Below are positions 1-10,231 of a stretch of 64,000 bases of DNA, piece after piece. The notes under the pieces are model-generated. The model was given only the letters and a program-made list of their open reading frames with translations. It searched no databases and was not told the origin of the DNA. Source of the stretch: Sulfurovum lithotrophicum (GTDB lineage: Bacteria > Campylobacterota > Campylobacteria > Campylobacterales > Sulfurovaceae). Every line of letters starts with the position of its first letter. Positions within the stretch are counted from its first letter, which is position 1. The stretch is taken from the NCBI RefSeq assembly GCF_000987835.1, contig NZ_CP011308.1, positions 1,240,001 to 1,304,000 on the forward strand, in the 5' to 3' direction. The translations under genes and the position numbers were made by a program.

Positions 1-676
1 CTATGGCAAGTTCCAGCGCTTCTCCCTGTACCTGCATGCTGCCCTGCTCCGCTTTACGTTTGGCACTTTCGATGTCTCTTCTCATCTGTTCGATCTGCTC
101 GTCTTTGGCTTTGAGCTTGAGTTCGTTGGCCTCGAGCACTTGCTTGGTAAGCAATTCTTTCTCTTCCAGCGCTTGTTTGGCAAGTTTTTCTTTCTCAGCC
201 CTAAGCTCATCGCTCAGAGCCTTTTGTGCTTCTATCTTCGCGGCTGAGGCGAGCTCTTCTTTTTCGCGTTTGAGCTGTTCAATCATGGCTTTAGAGGCGT
301 TGAGCTCCTGTACCTGCTTGGATTTCTCTTCCAGCTCTTTTTGAAGCAGTGCCATCGACGCTCTCTGCTCTTCTACAAGTTCCCTCTTAAGCTCATCTTG
401 AAGCTTGGTACGTTCTATACGTAACTGTTCTTTCGTAGCCTTACGCAATTTCTCATCAAACTTCTCTTTTTGCTCTTGCATGGAGCGTTTTTGGGTTTTG
501 AGGTCATCAAAAGCTTTTTTATACTCTTGACGTTTGGCTTCTACCTCATCACGTAGTTTTTTCTGTTCTGCTAAATTTTTTTGCTTGTACTGCTCTTCTA
601 TTTGATGGTAAAATATTTCATCGATGTCAATATCAGTACCGCAGTTTGGGCATTTGATGGTGTTGGTTGTGGACAT
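1..676 (-). CDS. DUF2130-type coiled-coil protein, 3' end off the window
   Basis: The reading frame is open from an ATG at 676 to the left edge, so the C-terminal part is missing (225 residues seen). The start is supported by an AGGA box 7 bases upstream. The N-terminus carries a CPNC pair (residues 9-12) resembling half of a zinc ribbon, followed by about 190 residues of almost uninterrupted Glu/Lys/Gln-rich heptads, a long coiled coil. This layout, short zinc-ribbon-like head then long coil, is that of DUF2130 proteins, whose nuclease-like C-terminal domain would lie outside the window. Function is not established. No operon partner is visible upstream. Other coiled-coil proteins would look similar over this stretch. 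Confidence 0.75.
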   Translation of the reverse strand, partial: MSTTNTIKCPNCGTDIDIDEIFYHQIEEQYKQKNLAEQKKLRDEVEAKRQEYKKAFDDLKTQKRSMQEQKEKFDEKLRKATKEQLRIERTKLQDELKRELVEEQRASMALLQKELEEKSKQVQELNASKAMIEQLKREKEELASAAKIEAQKALSDELRAEKEKLAKQALEEKELLTKQVLEANELKLKAKDEQIEQMRRDIESAKRKAEQGSMQVQGEALELAI

Positions 677-757
677 GTGTATTTCCTAAATCTATAATAT
701 TAAAACTATTTTATCTAAAAAGTGGAAGATGTAGGAAAAATATGGCAATTTGACATA

Positions 758-880
758 TCAGTATCTAGACTTAATGGTATCACCTTTGTCCAAAAGCATT
801 AGAATACTTTTGATCTGGGTTTGGTTGAGGGTGGTTTTCTTAGCTAAAAGTGCTGTGATGTTTTGTGCATAATCGTCCCT
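758..880 (-). pseudogene. remnant of the N-terminus of Tex (S1 RNA-binding transcription accessory protein)
   Basis: In one minus-strand frame about 37 codons before the stop at 758 read like the first helices of Tex: the segment LLDKGDTI aligns with the family's LLDEGNTVPFIARYRKE block, but the continuation PFIARYRKE is replaced by KSRY and a stop. There is no start codon and nothing of the other 650 or so Tex residues. Its upstream end carries a 12-base sequence shared with the inverted ends of the element at 40694-40861. I infer a decayed fragment; the match is short, so chance similarity cannot be excluded. Confidence 0.35.
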
Positions 881-900
881 TGATTTAACCCGGATTATAG

Positions 901-1011
901 CTATTTTTTATCTTTATCCTCAACAGACTTTTCCAGTTTCTTGGCCACGTGGTCTATTTCCCCAAGAAAATGTTCAATCTTTTTGAACAGTTCTTCTTTT
1001 TCTTTAGGCAT
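901..1011 (-). CDS. 36-residue charged hypothetical protein
   Basis: A short frame with an AAGGA box 8 bases before the ATG at 1011. The product is one amphipathic, Glu/Lys-rich helix (begins MPKEKEELFKK) with a basic tail, no signal peptide and no cysteine. It lies between the CAP-domain gene and the tex remnant, in the same direction as both. The ribosome binding site and helix pattern favour a real small protein, but the length is too short to be certain and no family is recognised. Confidence 0.4.
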   Translation of the reverse strand: MPKEKEELFKKIEHFLGEIDHVAKKLEKSVEDKDKK

Positions 1012-1060
1012 AGAGCGTATCCTTTTTTAGGACTATTATATCACAAGGCAGGCAGATCTG

Positions 1061-2338
1061 TTACTGTACCTTCACGTGCACCGTTCGTGAAGCGCTTGTG
1101 ATATCGAAATCCTGCGTACCTTCCGGCATGGCTGAAATCTTCAGGGTATGATTGTCTACAAAAGAGATGTCCACATCGGCGGGGAAACGGATATCGCTGA
1201 TGATATCATGCGGGCCGAGGGGACGGAAATAGAGCAGATGGGCCTGCATCGGGTCAAGGCTGACCGTCTCTTCTCTTTTTGTGATGGTATGCAGTTTTTC
1301 CGTGGGTCTCTGCGTCTCGAAAGACCAGCTTAAATGCTCTCTGCCTTTGGGGGTACGGTAAATGATCTCTGCACGGTATCGTGTACCGTATTCCAGACGT
1401 TCAAGAGGGAAAAGCGCAAACTGGTGTGCTGTGAATCGATGGTGAGGATCATTGCTTTTGTCCATGAAACGTACCTTTTCAACCTCTTTCCCGTCCGGCG
1501 TAAAAAGTTTGAACGATACAAGGTCAACTTTTTTGAAGTAGTAGTCGTTAAAGACCACAGAGACAGGAAAACCACTCACTTCATAATCAGGCAGCGGATC
1601 AGGAACTTCACTGTAGAAGGCAGGCGGCACTTCCTCCTGCCCGTCATATGGGTAGAGAATGATCTTTGGGTTGAGCTGCCTGTTGTGGTTCAGCGCACTA
1701 TTGAATCTCTTTTCGGCGATGCGATGCTCAGGCTCACGACAGACTTTGTAGACATATTTGCCGCTTCCTTTAAAAGCCGGCGTACTACAAAGCACTTCAA
1801 GTTCACTGTTCCCCATAAGGTAGACAAAAGCACTTTTTTCGCGTGCTGAAGGATCCTGGGCAGCACCTACACCGATCTGGTCTATGGCTACATCCAGAAA
1901 GCCAAAGCGATGATAGATCGCAGAGAAGAGCCCGTCAATGGAACTTTTACCGCTGTTATTCTTTGTAGAAAGATTCTCGCTGACATAGGAAACATCGTAA
2001 CCTGCTTTCAATGCCCGTTCTTTTGGGCTAACCCCGGTAAAACCTTTGTGTCCCGGGATCTCTTCATGGGCTGATTCGTCATTGGCTATCAGGTAGTCTG
2101 CATGCGCCTGTGCCGCACGGTCCAGTTTTTCATTCTCAGAGAGCATTGACATACCCATTGACTGGCGTATTTCGTTCAGGTAGGCACGTGCTTCATTTTT
2201 TTCATAAGCCATATCCATAGTATGGGCCTGTTTTTTGACAATGACATTCGAAGCAGATGCGGCAAGATCGTTCTGTATACTTTGCCAGAAAAGAAAAGAA
2301 GCAGCCAGAAGTGCCAGAAGAACCGCTACAAGACGCAT
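1061..2338 (-). CDS. CAP-domain (SCP/YkwD-like) exported protein
   Basis: 425 residues with an N-terminal hydrophobic segment (about 3-19) that serves as signal peptide or membrane anchor. Residues 50-190 match the CAP superfamily fold: a helix with RAAQAHADYL (His79), a HEE segment at 91-93, and SENL at 120-123; His and Glu are the usual CAP pocket residues. The remaining 230 residues form a beta-rich domain without a recognised name. CAP proteins are extracytoplasmic; bacterial members are of unknown activity. It lies 14 bases downstream of the rlmB-like gene on the same strand and may share its transcript. Confidence 0.75.
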   Translation of the reverse strand: MRLVAVLLALLAASFLFWQSIQNDLAASASNVIVKKQAHTMDMAYEKNEARAYLNEIRQSMGMSMLSENEKLDRAAQAHADYLIANDESAHEEIPGHKGFTGVSPKERALKAGYDVSYVSENLSTKNNSGKSSIDGLFSAIYHRFGFLDVAIDQIGVGAAQDPSAREKSAFVYLMGNSELEVLCSTPAFKGSGKYVYKVCREPEHRIAEKRFNSALNHNRQLNPKIILYPYDGQEEVPPAFYSEVPDPLPDYEVSGFPVSVVFNDYYFKKVDLVSFKLFTPDGKEVEKVRFMDKSNDPHHRFTAHQFALFPLERLEYGTRYRAEIIYRTPKGREHLSWSFETQRPTEKLHTITKREETVSLDPMQAHLLYFRPLGPHDIISDIRFPADVDISFVDNHTLKISAMPEGTQDFDITSASRTVHVKVQ

Positions 2339-2352
2339 TGGTTTTCCCTGCC

Positions 2353-4506
<2,154 letters not shown>

Positions 4507-4565
4507 GGGTACATTTATGATGATTGGATATAATTAGCCCAATACCATATAGGAGGAAAACAGAT

Positions 4566-4961
4566 ATGAAATTAAGACTATTGGCAGCAGGTATCGCTGC
4601 ATTGGCCTTTTCCGGCTGTACGAACAACACAATGATTCCTTCATTCTCACCTTCTGCACCGGTAGAAACACCCAAGGCACCTGTAGTGGAACACACGGAT
4701 TATGAACATGCTTCTCCTGAAAAACAAAATCTTTTTTATGAAGACATGGTCGCTGTGGCGACGAGCACAAAGAGTGATCCGAACTACCATAGAATGGCAC
4801 TCGATACACCTGAAAGAAAAGCATGGTTTAAAAACCTTATGTACCGTCTTTGGGACGGGCAGATCACCAAACAGGAGTTCATAGCCGAAGGTGTCAGTAA
4901 ATATCCCGATCACCGATATGAGTTTGAATTTGTTGCCAACGGATATGAACAAAGAAGATAA
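4566..4961 (+). CDS. small lipoprotein, hypothetical
   Basis: 131 residues. The ATG at 4566 has a strong AGGAGG box 8 bases upstream, which rules out the in-frame ATG 42 bases earlier. The N-terminus is a classical lipoprotein signal: a Lys/Arg start, a hydrophobic run, and a FSGC lipobox (cleavage before Cys18). The mature part is proline-rich at first and then a helical domain containing DTPERKAWFKNLMYRLWDGQ. No family name is recognised. It sits 59 bases after the asparaginase gene. Confidence 0.75.
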   Translation: MKLRLLAAGIAALAFSGCTNNTMIPSFSPSAPVETPKAPVVEHTDYEHASPEKQNLFYEDMVAVATSTKSDPNYHRMALDTPERKAWFKNLMYRLWDGQITKQEFIAEGVSKYPDHRYEFEFVANGYEQRR

Positions 4962-4968
4962 TTTTTTT

Positions 4969-5142
4969 CTACTTTTTATCGTCTTTTTTAGGAAGAAATT
5001 TTCCACACCCTTTTTGGGGTGTTCCTCCAAAACTTTTGACTTCTCTTGCCGTACCATTTTTATAGATCACCGTTCTTTGACAGTTCGGGGACTCCACACA
5101 CTCTTCATTTTTGCATCCTACATCTTCAGGAACCTGTGCCAT
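4969..5142 (-). CDS. 57-residue cysteine-containing small protein
   Basis: The frame begins at an ATG (5142) with AAGGA about 6 bases upstream and ends at 4969, converging on the lipoprotein gene with 7 bases between the stops. The product starts MAQVPEDVGCKNEEC, has four cysteines in all (10, 15, 21, 46) and a lysine-rich tail ending KFLPKKDDKK. The cysteine pattern suggests metal or Fe-S binding, or a zinc-ribbon-like fold, but no family is recognised. A TATAAT-like promoter lies in the upstream intergenic region. Confidence 0.6.
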   Translation of the reverse strand: MAQVPEDVGCKNEECVESPNCQRTVIYKNGTAREVKSFGGTPQKGCGKFLPKKDDKK

Positions 5143-5281
5143 TTTTTATCCTTATAATTAAATTTTGAACGCATTATACATCTTAAACATAAATATTGTG
5201 TTAGAGAATCCATATAATAATTATGTAAAATCAGTATAATTGAATATCTGTAAATTATACTTGATGTAGAAGGATCGAATT

Positions 5282-5311
5282 ATGCTCACTATAGGCGTAC
5301 CACTCTCATGA
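5282..5311 (+). other. 9-codon leader frame overlapping the next gene
   Basis: An ATG at 5282 with AAGGA about 8 bases upstream opens the frame MLTIGVPLS, whose stop overlaps the ATG at 5308 (ATGA). The gene at 5308 has no ribosome binding site of its own within 15 bases, so either translation is coupled to this leader or the true start is 5282 with a frame change. Both readings are inference. Confidence 0.4.
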
Positions 5312-6057
5312 TACGATTTTTACCCTCCGTTCTGCATCATAAAGGCTGTGGGAAACAGTGTAATCCCTATTTCCCGGAAACCTTTACACTGCTCTGCTGG
5401 AATATACATAAGAAGAACCAGACAGACCCTTCTTTTAGAGCCTTTCTGCAAAAGATGCTCTCACAAAAAGAGCTCTACCTCTGTATGCTGCAGGAAGCTG
5501 AATTCAAAGGAGATACCTTTACTTTTGATGACTGTGCCTACGATGCGGCGGCGAACCTGCAGGTCAAAGACACCTTCTATGGTGTACTTACTGCATGCCG
5601 AACAGAATCAAAGTCGGCAAAAGCCTATCTCTCGGACTCTCAGGAGAGTCTTGTCGGGCCGCATAAAAGCCTGCTTTTAAGTACCTATCCCCTTACAGGA
5701 AACAAAACCCTGCTGGTGCTCAATATACATGCCATCAATTTCAGGGAAAACAGCAGTTATGAACGGGAACTTGAAATATTTGCCGAAAAAGTAAGGGCTC
5801 ACGAGGGACCGATGATCGTTGCGGGGGACTTCAATGCCTGGAACAAGAAGCGCAGAGAAGCACTGCATAAGCTACAAAAAGATCTTTCACTTGAGCTTGT
5901 GATATTCACGGAAGAGGACAATGTAAAATCGTTTATGGGGTATCCCCTCGATTTCGTACTCTACCGGGACCTGGAATGTACAGCCAAAGAAGTGATCTTG
6001 GATCATGATATTTCCGATCACCATCCGCTGCTTGTCACTTTCCGTACTCTCAAGTGA
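5308..6057 (+). CDS. endonuclease/exonuclease/phosphatase family protein
   Basis: 249 residues with the signature blocks of the DNase I/exonuclease III/inositol-phosphatase fold: LLCWNIHKKNQ near residue 28-38, LQEAEF (metal-binding Glu) near 70, AGDFNAW near 171-177 and SDHHPLLV at the C-terminus. The Asn, Asp and His residues of these blocks form the Mg-dependent phosphodiesterase site. No signal peptide is visible. The start is uncertain because only the upstream 9-codon leader has a ribosome binding site. Substrate (DNA, RNA or phospholipid) cannot be told from sequence. A hairpin terminator follows at 6070. Confidence 0.8.
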   Translation: MIRFLPSVLHHKGCGKQCNPYFPETFTLLCWNIHKKNQTDPSFRAFLQKMLSQKELYLCMLQEAEFKGDTFTFDDCAYDAAANLQVKDTFYGVLTACRTESKSAKAYLSDSQESLVGPHKSLLLSTYPLTGNKTLLVLNIHAINFRENSSYERELEIFAEKVRAHEGPMIVAGDFNAWNKKRREALHKLQKDLSLELVIFTEEDNVKSFMGYPLDFVLYRDLECTAKEVILDHDISDHHPLLVTFRTLK

Positions 6058-6069
6058 TCAAATTTGATC

Positions 6070-6096
6070 GGTGCGTGGTTACGCACCCTATTTTTT
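6070..6096 (+). terminator. hairpin with T-run; also REP-like
   Basis: A 7-base-pair stem (6070-6076 with 6081-6087) and 4-base loop are followed by a T-rich run. It lies 12 bases after the stop of the phosphatase-family gene and overlaps the 3' end of the convergent helicase gene. The stem, read on the minus strand as TAGGGTGCGTAACCACGCACC, resembles the REP-like hairpins at 22062-22150, so it may be a domesticated repeat. Confidence 0.65.
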
Positions 6097-7431
6097 GCCT
6101 CTACCGCGCTTTTTGTTCTGCGTTTTTGTCTCTTTGGTCTTTTTGGCCGCATCAAAGGCTTTGAAACCGTCACGTTTGGTCGTTTTGCGTTTCTTTCCTT
6201 TTTTGACGCCGGGCCGTGAAACCGCTTCCCGCTTGACGGAAGCACTCTTTTTTCTGCGTTGGGGACCATGCAGCAAAAAGCCCCGTGATTTTACCTCTTT
6301 GGGTGCATACTCGGGAAGTATCACCTCTTTGATTTTCCCACCAAGTACTTTCTGCAGATCATGCAGCTGTTCGATCTCATCTGGGCTGACAAGCGTAATG
6401 GCAATGCCTTCTCTGCCCGCCCTTCCCGTACGTCCCACGCGGTGAATGAAATCATGTTTGACATGGGGAATGTCATAATTGATCACCACATCGAGATCGC
6501 TGATGTCCAGCCCTCGTGCTGCGATATCCGTTGCCACCAGTATCCGGTAGCGCCCTTCCCTGAAAGCATTGAGCGACTTCTTGCGCTCCTGATGGGTACG
6601 CTCCCCGTGCAGAATACCCACCTTGTAGTCCCATGAACGCAGACTCTCTGCCACACCGTCAGCCAACTCTTTTTTTCTCACGAAGAGCAGGACTTTCTCA
6701 TAATTTCCCGATGAGATGAGCCAGGCTAGCAGAGCTTCCTTTTTGCTGCGAAGCACAGGATAAAGCATCTGCGTGATCGTATCGGCAATCTTTCCCGGAG
6801 GGTCAAGTTCAATACGTTTGAGCGGCTTGATGTATGTTTTGGCAAGCTTGATCACCCTTGGCGTGATGGTCGCGGAAACAATGATCTTCTGGGAGCGTTC
6901 CGTCATCATGGTGAAGATCTTTTCCAGATAGCCGACAAAACCCATATCGAACATCATATCGGCTTCATCGACCACCAGGTGGCGTATCGCTTTGATGTCG
7001 ATGTGCTGTGCCTCTATGTGCTCCAGAGCCCGCTGCGGTGTAGCGATGATGACATCCACCCCTTTTTTCAGGCGCTCGGTCTCCACCGTTCTTCTTCCTC
7101 CGCCCTGAAGCAGGACCACATTCAGATTCAATGCATTGACGAAAGGTCTGGAAACCTCATAGATCTGCTGTGCCAGCTCTTTGGTAGGCGAAAGGATGAA
7201 GAGTCGTGGATAGTGATGCGTGACCTTTTCAGCCTCAGGGTTGATCTGCTGGAGTGCAGGCAGCAGGTAGGCAAGTGTCTTTCCACTTCCTGTCTGTGCG
7301 GAAGCAATGGCATTCTGCCCGTCAAGCAGTACCGGGATCAGTCTTTTCTGAATAGGCGTGGGACGTACGTAGCCCTCTTTTTCAAGAAGGTCTGTCAGTG
7401 CAGGTGAGAGTTTTAGAGAAGCAAAAAACAT
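6088..7431 (-). CDS. DEAD-box ATP-dependent RNA helicase (RhlE-like)
   Basis: 447 residues with all helicase motifs in order: Q motif PTPIQ (24-28), Walker A AQTGSGKT (45-52), PTKELAQQ (82-89), DEAD (155-158), SAT, ATDIAARGLD, and HRVGRTGRAG. The C-terminal 60 residues or so are a Lys/Arg-rich tail, common in RhlE-type helicases and likely to bind RNA. It unwinds short RNA duplexes using ATP, acting in ribosome assembly or mRNA turnover in the cytoplasm. The ATG shares one base with the stop of the upstream CNNM-type gene (TGATG), so the two are co-translated. Confidence 0.92.
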   Translation of the reverse strand: MFFASLKLSPALTDLLEKEGYVRPTPIQKRLIPVLLDGQNAIASAQTGSGKTLAYLLPALQQINPEAEKVTHHYPRLFILSPTKELAQQIYEVSRPFVNALNLNVVLLQGGGRRTVETERLKKGVDVIIATPQRALEHIEAQHIDIKAIRHLVVDEADMMFDMGFVGYLEKIFTMMTERSQKIIVSATITPRVIKLAKTYIKPLKRIELDPPGKIADTITQMLYPVLRSKKEALLAWLISSGNYEKVLLFVRKKELADGVAESLRSWDYKVGILHGERTHQERKKSLNAFREGRYRILVATDIAARGLDISDLDVVINYDIPHVKHDFIHRVGRTGRAGREGIAITLVSPDEIEQLHDLQKVLGGKIKEVILPEYAPKEVKSRGFLLHGPQRRKKSASVKREAVSRPGVKKGKKRKTTKRDGFKAFDAAKKTKETKTQNKKRGRGKK

Positions 7432-8483
7432 CAGTCTAAATTCAGGTCTTTGTTCTGACGTCTTCTCTGCAGACGCATTTTGAGCTTGGCAAGTTCACGC
7501 ATGTCGACATGCGCATCACTCTCATCCACGATCTCAACCCCCAGAATGGTCTCGACACAGTCTTCAAGCGTCACGATACCCTCTACCTGATCATACTTGT
7601 CCAGTACAAGGAACATATGCGCTTTCTTCTCTATAAACAGGTCCAGCGCCCAGGAAACAGGTACCTGCTCGTTGATACGGTAGATGTCCTGTTGTATATC
7701 TTTCAGCAGAACACTGTCATCGTTCAGAGCTTGAGAAAAAAGCTGCTTGATCAGTACCAGTCCGGTGACATTCTCTATGCTCTCATCATAAATAGGAATA
7801 CGTGAATATTTGAAGATATCCGGTTCATTCTTGATGATATCCTTGATCATTCTGTTCCCGTCCAAAGCAAAGACAACGCTTCTTGGTGTCAGAATATCAT
7901 GCACCTTGATGTCATCCAGCTTCAGGATATTCTCTATAATATCGGATTCCTGCTCATCCAGTACACCTTCGTCTTCACTCAGCAGTGCACTTTCAAGAAG
8001 CTCTTCCTTGGACAGACTGTGCCCCTCATCACCTTTTTTGATACGGTTGGTCACGAAAAGTGTCATCAGTATGACAGGATAGGTGATCCATATGAAGAAA
8101 CGTATGACATAGGCCGCAACTGGTGCAAGCGCCTTCCAGTAAGTTGCCCCGATGGTCTTTGGAATGATCTCTGCAAAGAAAAGGATGGCAAATGTCAGTA
8201 CAATGGAAACATAGAACACCGCACCCGATCCGAACACACGCTCCGCCTGTACCCCTACGGCAGCCGCTCCCAAGGTGTTGGCGACGGTATTCAAGATCAG
8301 TATGGAGGCGATCGATTTGTTGATGTTGATCTTGTGCGATTTAAGCAGTTCGCCGACTTTGGGGCGTTCTTTTTCCAGGACCGAGATATACGGCATATTG
8401 ACCGAAAGCAGTACCGATTCGAGTACCGAACAGATGAACGAGACGATCACTGCCGCTAAAAAGTATAAAACGAGTAAGTCCAT
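7431..8483 (-). CDS. CNNM/DUF21-CBS transporter-like membrane protein
   Basis: 350 residues: a DUF21 transmembrane domain (about 1-180, four hydrophobic segments), then a pair of CBS domains (about 195-320, containing the ILTPRSVVFALD and VEGIVTLEDCVETILG stretches). The usual C-terminal CorC/HlyC domain is absent; the protein ends in a short basic helix. Related CNNM/CorB proteins export or sense magnesium. Being 27 bases downstream of mgtE supports a role in Mg or cobalt balance. Direction of transport is not known. Confidence 0.82.
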   Translation of the reverse strand: MDLLVLYFLAAVIVSFICSVLESVLLSVNMPYISVLEKERPKVGELLKSHKININKSIASILILNTVANTLGAAAVGVQAERVFGSGAVFYVSIVLTFAILFFAEIIPKTIGATYWKALAPVAAYVIRFFIWITYPVILMTLFVTNRIKKGDEGHSLSKEELLESALLSEDEGVLDEQESDIIENILKLDDIKVHDILTPRSVVFALDGNRMIKDIIKNEPDIFKYSRIPIYDESIENVTGLVLIKQLFSQALNDDSVLLKDIQQDIYRINEQVPVSWALDLFIEKKAHMFLVLDKYDQVEGIVTLEDCVETILGVEIVDESDAHVDMRELAKLKMRLQRRRQNKDLNLD

Positions 8484-8510
8484 TGAGGTAAAATTATCCT
8501 TTATTTTGTA

Positions 8511-9839
8511 TTATAGTAAAATGAGGCTTGCCAGCCCCAGGAAACTGAAAAAGCCTACCACATCCGTAATGGTCGTGAGTATGACCGTACTGCCGATGGC
8601 CGGGTCGATATTGAGCTTTTTAAGCATCAATGGGATCATCGAGCCGAAAAACCCTGCACTGAGAAGGTTGATGATCATCGAAAGTGCGATCACTACACCC
8701 AGCATACCCTTATCGAACCATATGGCAGCAATAACACCTATGATTATAGCGAAAAGCAGACCATTGGCAAGAGAGAGTATCACTTCTTTCTTGATGGTAC
8801 GGTAGGCATCGTTCTTTGCAATGTCTCCCAGAGCCAGCTGACGGACAACGACTGTAAGACTCTGTGTCCCCGCATTTCCTCCCATAGAAGCCACTATCGG
8901 CATCAAAACGGCCAATGCCACATAGGACTGAATCGTTCCCTCGAACATACCGATCACAAGAGAGGCGGCAATGGCTGTGATCAGGTTGATACCCAGCCAG
9001 ACCGCCCTTGCCTTTCCAGCCTTGATCAAGTCATCATCCTCTTCTGCATCGTCATTGACCCCGGCAAGGTTATACATCTGGTCAGTCGCATGTTCAGAGA
9101 TAAGATCGTAAATATCATCCGAAGTGATCCTGCCCAGAAGATAGCCGTGTTCATCCACGATCGGCATGGAGTTCAGGTCGTACTCCTGGAATTTTTTGAC
9201 GATCTCTTTGATATCGTCATGGTCATGCCCTATGACCGGTTTGTACTTTTCGGGATTCTCACCGATATTCTCTCTGAGCGTCTTTTTGAAATCAAAGACC
9301 AGAAGATCATCGAGCCCTACACCGTAGCGCAGATGATTGTCTTCATCGGTAACAAAGAGATAGTTGACAGTCTCAAGTTCGCCCTTACGTTTCAGCTCGG
9401 CGAACTCTTTGATGATATCTTCTACTTTATGGTCAAGTCTGGCGGCATAGACCTCCACCTGCATGTAGGCACCGGCTTCGTCATCATCATACTGCTTGAG
9501 CTGAAGAATGTCCGCCTGGTCATCTTTATGCAGCTTCTTGAATACTTCCTTGGCCTTGCTGTCATCGATTTCTTCAAGCTCCTGGATGAAGTCCGTCTGG
9601 TCATCGGATTCAAGTTCGGCAACCGACTGTGCCAGTTCTTCTGAAGTGAACGAGTCAACGACATCGTCAAAATACCTGTCAGGCAGTTCAAGTGCCACAT
9701 CGGCAATAAGTTCTTTGGGGATATGCTTGACTGCTTCGTCAAAATTCTTCTCATTCAGATCTTTGAGAAGCGAGGCGATTTCAGAAGGGTGCAGTTTATC
9801 TGCAGGATGTGTCTTAAGATACTGTGTCAATTTATCCAT
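8511..9839 (-). CDS. mgtE: magnesium transporter MgtE (first copy)
   Basis: 442 residues with the MgtE plan: an acidic N-terminal superhelical domain (about 1-125), two CBS domains (about 130-245) and five membrane helices (about 275-442). The pore-helix signature GGNAGTQSLTVVVRQLALG is present, as is the C-terminal TTITDVVGF segment lining the pore. It is a Mg-gated channel in the inner membrane; the N and CBS domains close it when cytosolic Mg is high. The start has an AAGGGG box 7 bases upstream. It leads an operon with the CNNM-type gene and the helicase. A second copy lies at 39307-40650. Confidence 0.93.
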   Translation of the reverse strand: MDKLTQYLKTHPADKLHPSEIASLLKDLNEKNFDEAVKHIPKELIADVALELPDRYFDDVVDSFTSEELAQSVAELESDDQTDFIQELEEIDDSKAKEVFKKLHKDDQADILQLKQYDDDEAGAYMQVEVYAARLDHKVEDIIKEFAELKRKGELETVNYLFVTDEDNHLRYGVGLDDLLVFDFKKTLRENIGENPEKYKPVIGHDHDDIKEIVKKFQEYDLNSMPIVDEHGYLLGRITSDDIYDLISEHATDQMYNLAGVNDDAEEDDDLIKAGKARAVWLGINLITAIAASLVIGMFEGTIQSYVALAVLMPIVASMGGNAGTQSLTVVVRQLALGDIAKNDAYRTIKKEVILSLANGLLFAIIIGVIAAIWFDKGMLGVVIALSMIINLLSAGFFGSMIPLMLKKLNIDPAIGSTVILTTITDVVGFFSFLGLASLILL

Positions 9840-9922
9840 ACGATACCCCTTGGCATTTTTATTGCTGAAATTATACTTTATTTAACGACAAAACGGTTGA
9901 AAAAAAAGGAGAACAAAGAAAG

Positions 9923-9938
9923 GGAGGCCCATGCCTCC
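9923..9938 (-). terminator. hairpin after the DUF2892-like gene
   Basis: A 6-base-pair GC-rich stem (9923-9928 with 9933-9938) with a 4-base loop lies 23 bases past the stop at 9962 on the minus strand, and a T-rich stretch follows in that direction. It fits a Rho-independent terminator for the small gene. Confidence 0.55.
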
Positions 9939-9961
9939 GCTTTTATAGCAGTGTACACAGT

Positions 9962-10141
9962 TTATACATCACACTTTTTGGTAATGATACAGAGAGGACA
10001 GAAGTTTGACAATCCCGCGATCAAAGGGATCACACCAAGATAGAACCACTTATTCCCTGTATAAACACCTATACCTATCAGTATAAGCCCAAGTACTATT
10101 CTGATCGGTCTGCATATTTTTCTGATCTTATTTACATCCAT
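9962..10141 (-). CDS. 59-residue DUF2892-like membrane protein
   Basis: Begins MDVNKIRKICRPIR, followed by two hydrophobic segments (about 15-28 and 36-50) and a cysteine motif CPLCIITKKC at the end. This is the YgaP-tail/DUF2892 layout (N-terminal basic helix, GVYTGNKW turn, two membrane helices). Members are inner-membrane proteins of unknown role, often next to rhodanese or thiol genes; here the neighbours are mgtE and mqo, so context adds nothing. The start at 10141 is the only ATG of the frame. Confidence 0.7.
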   Translation of the reverse strand: MDVNKIRKICRPIRIVLGLILIGIGVYTGNKWFYLGVIPLIAGLSNFCPLCIITKKCDV

Positions 10142-10231
10142 GGTAGATTCCTTGAATTTTTTTGTAACTATACTATAGATACCTTAGATTCAAATAAGAG
10201 TAAAAAACTCCTAATGATGAACGATATATTG

